Below, piece by piece: positions 55,562 to 64,000 of a stretch of 64,000 nucleotides of DNA (position 1 is its first letter; every line of letters begins with the position of its first letter). A program made the position numbers and the translations under genes. The DNA lies in the NCBI GenBank assembly GCA_014529385.2, contig CM043969.1:67218676-67282675 (forward strand), in the 5' to 3' direction. The notes below the pieces were generated by a model that worked only from the letters and a program-made list of their open reading frames with translations, searched no databases and had not been told where the DNA came from. Source of the DNA: Adiantum capillus-veneris. Its lineage: Eukaryota > Streptophyta > Polypodiopsida > Polypodiales > Pteridaceae.

Positions 55562-56068
55562 TCATGAATGTACATGTCTCACACGAGTCCATGATGACTC
55601 AGATCTATCATACATATCATGTAATCTGCGCCAAAGTGCTCTCGAAGTAGTCTCATACATAACAAGAGCATATACAGATTCCGCAAGGTGCAAAGAGAGC
55701 GTAGATAGTGCCATCTCCTCTAGCTCCTGCCACTGATCGTCAGACATGTTTGAAGGTCTACCTGCATCACCACTCAATGGTCGATGCAACCCTCGCTGTG
55801 TCAATGCATCAAGCATACACTCTCTCCATGCCGCAAAGTCTGACCCATCAAACACACGCATCTGTGAGAGGTCACAATCTGATCGATCACCTGTCTCTGC
55901 CATGAGCACAATGTAGCAAACTAGAAAGCAAAACCACCTCATCAACAACACCTGGAAACTGTCTACAAATATGGCCAGAAACACAATGTAAAACCTGTGA
56001 GACACACTCCAAAATAGAGCTCCTGCAATGTCAATACAAGCCTCACCTGCTCTAGTATCACACTGCAA
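55562..56068 (-). pseudogene. gag: E copia gag
   Basis: Its real start is probably the MAETGDRSD Met at 55903. The gag core follows (VFDGSDFAAWRECMLDALTQRG, ALSTLSLHLAESVYALV, ALWRRLHDMY), as in plant copia gag polyproteins. About 55 upstream codons are hydrophobic and likely part of the leader. A frameshift separates it from the protease. Confidence 0.7.
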
Positions 56069-57533
56069 TCTGTGAGCTAATCACCAAGCCCACACTGTGC
56101 GGTATCGATGCATACACACGCACAAATCTCCCACTTGCAGAGAACACCGCACGCAAATGCTGAGTGCAACCCGCAATCTCTACCTAGATCGCATAAATGA
56201 TACGCATAAAACTCCTGGGAAAAGTTTGCCAGAGTTTCGACGTACAATGGCTATCAACACAAAATAACCATTGTCCTGCAAGCTCAATACAATGAGCAAT
56301 CAATGCGCATCAAACTACACTCAACATACATGCATAAGCTCTGCAAAACTATGGCAAACAATGCTCGAGATCACAAGACTCTCCCACCCGAGAGCAAACC
56401 ACTGTCTCAAGCAAAGAAAGATACACAACTCCTCACTCTTGCGAGAGTGGATACAAAAAACACAAAACTGTGTCCAAACGGACAAAACCTATCAAAGTGA
56501 GAGTAAACACTCGATCATAAACTATGGCGAGAATCTAGGAAAAATCGGACAGAATTTCCCTTGAAAACTGAGCAAAAACTCAAGTACAATCTCTACCATA
56601 AACCATACCACTACTCAATGCCAATGAGTAGAAATGCCAAAATGGCTCCACATTTTCACATACAATGGCAATCCGCACTCAACGTACATCAACGGAGTGA
56701 CCGCGCATAAGCAAGCGCCAAAAGATTTGCAATCCGGAAACTTATTCAATGCGAAAACAATGCTCTCAAGAGAGCTCACCGGCACTTGAAAGTGCTCGCC
56801 AAAATGCATGTATAATGGGCATCAACCATGCGCCATAACCATATGCAAACCATCCGCAAAGACCATGAATCCGAGCACAAAATCGTTGCCAAAGTATCCT
56901 GTGAAAACCAGTGAAAGAAGCTCCACCTATGTGCTCCAAAAAACTGCGTCTCTCAAGAGACCGCTTCGGTGGTGAGTAAACGCCTCCATACTTCGTTGCC
57001 CAAGTCTACCAAAAAACCCTCAAACCACAAGCTTAACACAAGCTGCAATTGCATCTTCAGCTCAGAATTTATGCACTCAACTTCAAGCATCTCCCGTGCT
57101 TCCAAAAGTGCATCAAACTCGCACACAATGCGACAATAGAAAATCTGGAATTTCTGTATACAGTCAGTCTGAGCTGAATATTAGCAAAACGGTGAAGAAT
57201 TTGCAAAAAGTTTCTTCTGCAAAGTTGTAGACCACGTCGAAACAGATGGACACGGCTGACAGAATTCTCAGATCTGCATTCTACAAGGAGAAAAACGAAT
57301 CTGAAAATCGTGCTGCTGCGCACACAGTTTTAGGGGAGCACCTTCACTTACACACAATCTTCCACACTCCTTTCTGAGCTTCCACAAGAGTATACATCAC
57401 TCTCAACTGAGCTCACAAGCTCCCATTGCATTCTCATAGCAAGTCTTCTGCTTTGTTAATCTCTCTACCGTCGAGAGCGAGCGAGCTATCGCCTCGAAGC
57501 TCTCAAAGCCGTCGTACTCTCCGCGGTCACCAT
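56069..57533 (-). other. E 5' leader
   Basis: About 1.46 kb of non-coding sequence between primer site and gag, long for a copia element. Many CTC/GAG-rich short motifs are present but no ORF or clear repeat. Confidence 0.6.
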
Positions 57534-57546
57534 AGCTCTGATACCA
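57534..57546 (-). promoter_or_regulatory. Primer binding site of E
   Basis: Minus strand TGGTATCAGAGCT, two bases from the LTR at 57549: initiator Met tRNA type. Confidence 0.9.
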
Positions 57547-57548
57547 AT

Positions 57549-57738
57549 TGAAGGAGATCGGGGAGTACCACAGATGGAGAGTGAGAGAGAGAAGGAGACA
57601 CACGACACACAGATATGGGTGGGGAGACTCAAAGAGTGAGCAGCCCCCTATACACTTATGCTATGTATAAGGTATACAAGTCAGTGGGCGCCCAGACTCT
57701 GAGCGGCCGGGCAAGGCACAGGCGCCTATACCCCAACA
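57549..57738 (-). repeat. 5' LTR of E
   Basis: 190 bp, partner of 53807-53996. It begins on the minus strand with TGTTGGGGTATAGG and is followed on the plus strand by the CCAAA duplication. Confidence 0.9.
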
Positions 57739-57743
57739 CCAAA

Positions 57744-59307
57744 TACACTAAATACACACACAATCAAAGAGAGGCTAACCTATCCATAGACCAAACCATT
57801 GCAATGGGCAAAGAGGAAAGCAATCAGGCATGTGGGCACACTTAGACAAAGGATTGATTAAATGGGTCAATCTAGAAACCTAATACATACTTTCATATAG
57901 AGTTGTAGGACACATGTCCCATCAATCTGCCACATGAAAATGGAAATGAATGCATCTAGGTCTTTAGCAAGCTAAAACAACACCATTCAATCACTCAAAC
58001 ATAATCAAAACCTTCTTAATCAAAAATTAATTGCATAAATACACACACTTTTACCTAGAGCAAACAAGGGTGTTTTCCATCATTCTTGCACAAACATCAA
58101 TACAAAAACAATGTATACATGGGCAATAGGCAAGGTAGAACTCTTACTTTGCATTAGCGATGGAGAAAGATACAACGAATGGCCGCCATAGGCACCGCAA
58201 GAGCTCTTCTATACATTAATCAAAGTTTTTTTTTTTAACGGTTCATTAGAATTTTGAGCTTGCCAAGATAAATAATTGGACCCATAAAGTATAGCCTCAC
58301 AAAACTGCACCTGATTTTTAAGAAAAAAATAGGTGTAATAAGCTTGTAAAAAATACTAAGGCCTAGAAAGAAAATGTGGACTACTTCTTTATAATAATGC
58401 TTTATGTCTATGCAAGTTTCATTCAATACAAAATTCATTTAAGAGTGTATTAAATTATGTTATGTCATATGGATTGGATACAGAACTTATTTGTATTCTA
58501 TCGTTAATCAACTAAATAATATAAAACATTAACTAATTGATGGCTATGCAAACTCCAAGTATAATATTTTCTTTATATGAAATTTGAATTCTTTATGTGG
58601 AAGATGTTAGCAATAAATTCTACATAAATTCAAAAAAATTTGCAAATATTAGATAATTCCTTGGCAATGAGGCAAATAGGATACCTATGACTTCGTTTTC
58701 ATGATTATATGGTGATTCACTCATAATATGATAAATTTTTGGTGAGAAAAATTCGAAATGAGGCTTGGTTTATAAGATTTATGCTAGATTGGATCTCAAA
58801 AAAATATGTATTTTCTTGGTTTTAACCTATAGATTCACGCTAGATTAAAAATTTGTGCCAAAAAAATCCTTGAAAGACCAAAATTTTCCTCATTGTCAGC
58901 ATTTTTAAACTTAAGATTTTATGTATATAACTTATAGCAATTTTGGAAACTAGACCTTGAACCATGATTTTTTGTTTTTTATGTTAATTTCTTTCAATAG
59001 AAATTTATAAACATATCAAACATAATTTCTTCATGAAGTTATGGGAAATTTATGGGAAAATAGCTTTAAATTTAGGTGATATTTTCAATCCAAAACTTCT
59101 TGTGAATCTTTTACGTAAAGAAAATTCCTCTGCTTTTTTCATCTCATATCCTAGCTACTAAAAAGATTGTTATTATCTTCACAAAATAAATACAAAAGTT
59201 TGGTGGAAAAACTTCCCGTAGAATTCCATTTTAAACCCATTCTAGTTTAGGAGAGCATGCTACAACCCAAAAAGCCCCAATTTCTTAGAAGAGTTCACTT
59301 TTATACC

Positions 59308-59344
<37 letters not shown>

Positions 59345-59545
59345 AGGGAGATGTGCTTTTAAGCCTTATAGCGATCAATCTCACCATATGGCCATTACCT
59401 TGGACCTCAATCGACTCTCAAGAGCCTCACCACGTGAGGCCTCACGCGAGAAATAAGGCTCTTGCTGCAACGGTGAAAAGCTGCCTGACGACTTCATCTC
59501 TCGAGACACTTATAGACGCCTCCGCCTTCTTTGCCTTGCCTGTAA
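57744..59545. other. Intergenic AT-rich sequence between E and F
   Basis: Continuation of the sequence into which E inserted. A GA tract lies at about 59312-59350. A GC-richer ORF (59353-59616, MLLSLIAINL) overlaps the F LTR and has no recognisable product. Nothing else is supported. Confidence 0.5.
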
Positions 59546-59772
59546 TGTTGGAATTAGGGTTGCAGACAAACGCACACAGCTTGGAGAAGCCACAGGAAGC
59601 TCAAGGCACACAATAGAGAGTGTGTTACTTAGTATACAATGGAAAGATAGATCGCCCTAGAATGATGGGCGTATATACAATGCTCGGGAGAAAAAACCTC
59701 CTAAAGAGGGAAAAAATGCCCCGGCGGTCCTAGTGTGTTCACACACATCACTACCACATGTATATGGTAACA
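59546..59772 (-). mobile_element. 3' LTR of element F
   Basis: About 227 bp. Minus strand begins TGTTACCATATAC directly after a purine tract and ends ATTCCAACA. A TATA-like GTATATAC lies inside. The partner LTR is outside the window. Confidence 0.7.
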
Positions 59773-59785
59773 AATCCCCCCTGGA
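59773..59785 (-). promoter_or_regulatory. Polypurine tract of F
   Basis: Minus strand CCAGGGGGGATT adjoining the LTR start. Confidence 0.75.
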
Positions 59786-59869
59786 GTGAGTGCGGTGAAC
59801 AAGAGCTGGCACATGAGTAAAGGAAAGTGCCATGCCCTGAGGACATGATCAGTCCACAAAGGGGAGCAA

Positions 59870-60338
59870 GCCCAAATCTTTGCGGAAAGCTTCGAGATTC
59901 TCGAGACAATGCCTTTGTGAACAGATATGCAAGGTTGTCCTATGTTGGCACATAAGCCAAGTTGATCTCTCCTATTGAGAGCCTCTCCCTGACATAGTGG
60001 TAATGCACCTCAATGTGCTTTGTGCAAGCATGAAAAACTGGGTTCCTCGCAACTGCCAATGCGCTCTGACTGTCAGTGTTCTGTCCAACACCCAAATCAG
60101 CCATAAGACGTCTGAGCCATACACACTCAACCGTAGTTGTGAAGACTGCCCTGTACTCAGCCTCACAACTCGAAGTGGCCACAGTAGGTTGCTTCTTGCT
60201 CAACCATGATATACATGAACTGCCAAGCATGAAACAAAAACCACTTGTGGACACTCTCGTGTCAAAACAACCAGCCCAATCTGAGTTCGAAAAAGCATGT
60301 AAGTCTAGCGGCAATGATCCCCCCTTGGGATAAAACAA
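59870..60338 (-). pseudogene. F RNase H
   Basis: Copia RNase H: FSNSDWAGCFDTRVSTSGFCF, SWLSKKQPTVATSSCEAEYRA, and CTKHIEVHYHYVRERL. Catalytic Asp and Glu appear present. A stop follows LAYVPT, after which NLAYLFTKALSRE can be read on toward the polypurine tract. Confidence 0.85.
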
Positions 60339-60427
60339 GCCAAGATGTAAAGTGCCACTAAGGTAGCGGAAAATCCTCTTGACATCCTGCCAATGCTTAG
60401 ACCCGGGCTATGCATAAATCTGTTGAC

Positions 60428-61324
60428 CTATGAGACTCCAAACTGAATATCCGGCCTTGTGTTGCATACATAAATGAGGCAGCCAACAGCAGTTTGGTAA
60501 AGAGTGACATCAACAGGATTTCTAGCATCATGTAGACTCAACTTCAAACCTGTTTCCATGGGAGTGGCAATAGGTTTGCAATCCTCAAGTCCAAACTTAC
60601 ATAGCAATGTCTCTATGTAACTTTTCTGACACAAGGCAATACCACCATCACACTGCTTAAACTATATACCCAAGTAATGATGCAACAGCCCCAAATCTTT
60701 CATCTTGAATTTATCATTCAAATCAGCCTTAAATTCAGCATTATGTCTCTCATTTGGTCCAGTGATCAGCAAATCATCGACATAAAGAACCACAATGAGA
60801 AGTACATCACCCTCACGCTTTACATACAATGTGCTTTCTGTTGGACTGTTACGAAAGCCTCGTTTAACCAAATGAGTGTCAGCTTTCTCATACCAAGCAC
60901 GAGGAGATTACTTCAACCCATACAAAGCCTTCTTACATCTGCACACTTTGTCCTCTTGTCCTTTTATGACAAAACCGCGAGGCTGCATTACATAAATTTC
61001 CTCAAATATGTCACCATTCAAGAAAGTAGTAACAATGTTCGATTGATGTACATCCCAACCAAAATGAGCTGCCAATGCACATAGAAAACGCACAGTAGTC
61101 ATACGACAAGTGGGAGCAAAAGTCTCTTCATACTCTATGCCTTTTTGTTGTGCATAACCCTTTGCAATAAGTCGACCCTTATGGCGATGGATCTCACCAT
61201 CCGGCTTGCGTTTCAACTTGTAAACCCACTTTGTACCAATGGCCTTTTTTCCAGGAGGCAAATCACAAAAAGTCCATGTGTCATTTTCTATAAGTGCATC
61301 ATATTCTGATTTCATGGCAGCCAT
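60428..61324 (-). pseudogene. pol: F reverse transcriptase (copia)
   Basis: TKWVYKLKRKPDGEI, RLIAKGYAQQKGIEYEETFAP and the first catalytic motif, where HQMDVKTAFLNG-type sequence reads HQSNIVTTFLNG. The expected Asp is Asn. The second motif, LYVDDLLITG (near 60780), is intact. Stops lie after ALYGLK (60907) and HHYLGI (60661). PTGLxxSLHDARNP and CNTRPDIQFGVS complete the domain. Confidence 0.85.
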
Positions 61325-61495
61325 CCAATGTTATGAATTCTGTGCTTCATCAAAAGACAGAGGCTCCTCAACATCATGTAGGCTAGACACAGCCAAAGCA
61401 TAACAATCTGATGCATAAGATGCATGGCGAGAGCCTGAACGAGTATGACTAGACAAAGGTGCATCCAATTTACTGTCACACAAAGTGTGCACCAG

Positions 61496-62690
61496 TCATT
61501 TTGGCATACCTCTAGCATGCTCAGTTTCAGCCGTTTCCTCATCAAGTACATCATGTACATCTGCATCAGTAATAGGCTGATCTGTAACACTTTTAGAAAC
61601 CCCCATAGGCTGTACATTTGCCTCATTGGAAATTACATTCCTATTTCCACCACTGAAAAGAGGCAACAAAGTGTCATAAATGTCCTGTGAGCTTACATTA
61701 CTGTCTCTAGTACATGACAACAAGGGCTGAACAGAATCTTCCACAAACACTACATCTCGTGAAACCAGAATATGTTTTGTTTGCGGATGATACAACATGT
61801 AACCTTTGCTTTCAGCACTATAACCAACAAAAATACATTTGACAACCTTATCATCCAATTTTTTGCGCTGTGTTTGTGGCACCAAAGCATATGCCAAACA
61901 TCCAAAAACACGCATGTGCTCAATAGAAGGCTTTCTATCATGCCATGCTTCATATGGAATAATATATTGCAAAGCTTTCATAGGACACATGTTAAGTACA
62001 TAAGTGGCACACATGATGGCCTCAAGTCAAAAACAATGCGGAAAAGCTTGACTTTTGACCATACATCGTGCCATTTCCGTCAGTGACCTATTTTTCCTCT
62101 CAGCAAGACCATTTTGCTGAGGTGTATAAGGCACTCTGCATTGGTGTTTTATCCCACGACTAGCCAAAAATGCATTAAATTCATGAGACATATACTCCCC
62201 CCCTCAATCGGAACGGAGGGTGCCCATAGTACATTTCGAGACATTTTCAGCCATAGCTAGAAATTGTTTGAAGCACATAAAAACTTCGGACTTTGCTTTA
62301 AGTGGAAATACCCATGCATGCCTGGAGTAATCATCAATGAAAGTCATGAAGTACAGGTAATTGCCCAAGGACTGAGTTTGCATGGGCCCACATACATCAC
62401 TATGCACAAGCTGCAAGCTGCAACCTGCATGTGGCCCGAGCTGAACCATCCTTTGGAAACTTAGAACGCTGCATCTTACCCAAAATACAGCCTTCACAAA
62501 CATGTTTGACAAGTGCTTCAAGAGGCGGCAAAGAAGCAACCATATCAGATTTCTACAAACGCAGCAAACTGGCAAAATTCAAATGACCAAAACGTACATG
62601 CCAAAGTTTTGCATCTGAAATAGCCCTTGAATCTGCAATAGCATTTGCAAAAAAATTTACACACTTGTCATACAAAGTGAGCTTATACAG
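61496..62690 (-). pseudogene. pol: F integrase (copia)
   Basis: The zinc finger (HVRFGHLN ... CEGCILGK) precedes a core with Asp in LVHSDVCGP, Asp in TLRSDRGGEY and Glu in NGLAERKNRS. KLDDKVVKCIFVGYS and the VFVEDS segment follow. A few frameshifts and stops (near 62200 and 62020) break it. The linker toward RT is acidic. Confidence 0.85.
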
Positions 62691-63035
62691 CCCACGGCAC
62701 AAAAGGCCAAATGCAACAATTTCATCACCAAAACTGAGATCATGAACTGTACATCTGTTATCCACAAATTTGACTACAAGTCCAAGTCTAGCAAGTGCGG
62801 ATATAGACAAGAGATTCTTCTTGATCCCAGGTACATAAAGTGCATCAACAAGTGTGAAGAAACTGCCATTTGCAGCAGTAAGCACAATCTTTCCAACTCC
62901 CTGAACTGGATAAGAGTCATTGTTGGCACAAGTGGCAGAATTCCCATGAGGGATAGACTCGAGAGAGGTAAACAATTCACAATGTGAGGTAATGTGCTTT
63001 GTAGCACCACTATCAAAATACCACACATGTCAATC
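62691..63035 (-). pseudogene. F protease (copia)
   Basis: WYFDSGATKHITSH is an intact D-S-G-A active site, followed by VQGVGKIVLTAANG and LYVPGIKKNLLSISAL. This is the normal copia place, between gag knuckle and integrase, and contrasts with B and D. Confidence 0.85.
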
Positions 63036-64000
63036 TGCAGCACAACTGACAAGCATGCATCATGGACGGTAGGATTGTAAGTGCACTCTGCGCTAAAAAC
63101 CCATTCTGCATCAACATCAGCAACACAGTCTCCTTTCATAGAAGACTCAACAATGGCTGCATTTGTAGTGGAACCACTCTCTTTCGTCTTAGCCTCTTTG
63201 GCCTTCAACTTAGGACACTGCTTGATCAAGTGACCATTAGCTTTACAATAATGGCAACGCATCTTCTTTTTGCCCTTATCACCAGAATTGCCAGACGAAG
63301 TGCTGCCAGCAGAAGCATTAGAAACAAAAGTTTTGCCACCCGCAACAGAACCATAAGAAGTGGTTGCATTGCTGTTACCACCCTTTCTTTGAGAAGCAAT
63401 TAAATTTTGTTCAATTTCACGCTGTTTAGTCCTTTTTTTTTTTGGAGAGTGACTCTTGCAACAGCAATATGCATAATGCATCAAACTTGACAACTTCTGG
63501 ATTTCCTCAGGTCATAAGTCTCCAAGTACTAGCAAAAGTCTTGTAAGAATCTGGTAAGGCATCAAGAACAGTCTGCACAAGGGAACTGGCTGAAATGACT
63601 TCACTTGCAGAAATAAGTTGCTCATTGATATCCTTGACACTAGCAAGGAAAGTGTCCATATCATTTTCCTCATGCATAATCTTTGACTCCAACTCTTTAC
63701 GCAGCAAAGCAATTTTAGCCACATTGCGGCTTGCATAAAGACCAGCCAAAATATCCCAAGCCTGTTTTGCAGATTTTGCTAAACGGATGTGAGGAATAAT
63801 GGTGCGCTTCACAGACAACACAATCAATGCATGAGCCTGTGAATCCATTACATCCCAACGAGCTTGTTCTGTCGTAGGCAAAACAACTCTAATAGCAGCA
63901 ATTCTTGCAGCAAGACCTGCAACATCCTCAACATCGCCTACATCCTCAGAACTAGGACGTACATCAGTGCCCTTCAAATGTTCTAGACGCCCTTTGACAC
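63036..64000 (-). pseudogene. gag: F gag, running past the window end
   Basis: The core (QAHALIVLSVKRTIIPHIR, AKQAWDILAGLYASRNVAK, LRKELESKIMHEEND, DALPDSYKTFAS) is the UBN2-type copia gag. A frameshift near 63500 leads to a Ser/Gly/Asn-rich stretch and an intact CCHC knuckle, CHYCKANGHLIKQC (about 63219-63260). The N-terminus and 5' LTR lie beyond 64000. Confidence 0.85.

Larger units (their letters stand above)
53807..57738 (-). mobile_element. Element E: complete non-autonomous Ty1/copia derivative
   Basis: Identical-length 190-bp LTRs, TGAAGG ... CCCCAACA on the plus strand, are flanked by CCAAA on both sides (53802-53806 and 57739-57743). A primer site lies inside the right LTR and a purine tract (minus AAGTGGGAGG) inside the left, so the element reads leftward. 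It holds gag, a knuckle remnant, protease, and an ORF that joins pre-integrase to the RT/RNase H boundary. Integrase core and most of RT are missing, so movement would need a helper. Confidence 0.88.

Noticed and set aside
59353-59616. A host gene exon left of element F
   Set aside because: The ORF overlaps the F LTR, has no recognisable domain and no splice or conservation evidence.

Overview
The window looks like intergenic DNA from a land plant with a large, retrotransposon-rich genome. I see no convincing host gene, rRNA, tRNA gene or CRISPR. Almost all of it is nested LTR retrotransposons, mostly decayed by stop codons (many TGA/TAG/TAA), frameshifts and deletions, plus one DNA transposon carrying further inverted-repeat elements, and many GA/TG/CT microsatellites. 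The plant assignment rests on the element types: chromodomain Ty3/gypsy (chromovirus), Tat/Athila-like Ty3/gypsy, Ty1/copia, an initiator-Met-tRNA-type primer site on three elements, and a MULE-like transposon.

Layout. (1) 1-27888: chromovirus family A as a tandem, LTR - internal A1 - LTR - internal A2 - LTR, with the middle LTR (9858-12621) shared. A1 has an inverted LTR piece, a foldback-like insert and a large insert between RT and integrase. A2 has lost its middle, which is replaced by an opposite-strand chromovirus M (13557-19225) in the permuted order pol - LTR - gag. The last A LTR is split by a 5.5-kb MULE-like element (21423-26918) with an imperfect 9-bp target duplication, itself holding nested inverted-repeat elements. 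Each A LTR carries a short ORF ending at a splice donor, in frame with an acceptor just past the primer site: an extra spliced gene upstream of gag. (2) 27889-40945: Ty3/gypsy element or composite B. A leader of about 290-bp repeats, each opening with an AT-rich palindrome, precedes pol in the order RT - RNase H - zinc finger - zinc finger - integrase - protease - W(V/I)PK tail. A second copy of the leader then precedes a long unknown ORF region with a coiled coil, followed by a polypurine tract and an LTR. (3) 43990-51780: element D, bounded by two LTRs and a flanking TAGCAAG repeat, a diverged relative of B with the same integrase-then-protease order. (4) 53807-57738: element E, a complete minus-strand copia derivative with 190-bp LTRs and a 5-bp duplication, which has lost integrase and most of RT. 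(5) 59546-64000: element F, a minus-strand Ty1/copia element running off the window.

The most unusual points are the protease downstream of integrase in two diverged elements (B and D), the LTR-encoded first exon of family A, the tandem integrase zinc fingers of B, the palindrome-led leader repeats, and the permuted element M. No database search was possible. Family names come from motifs read by eye.
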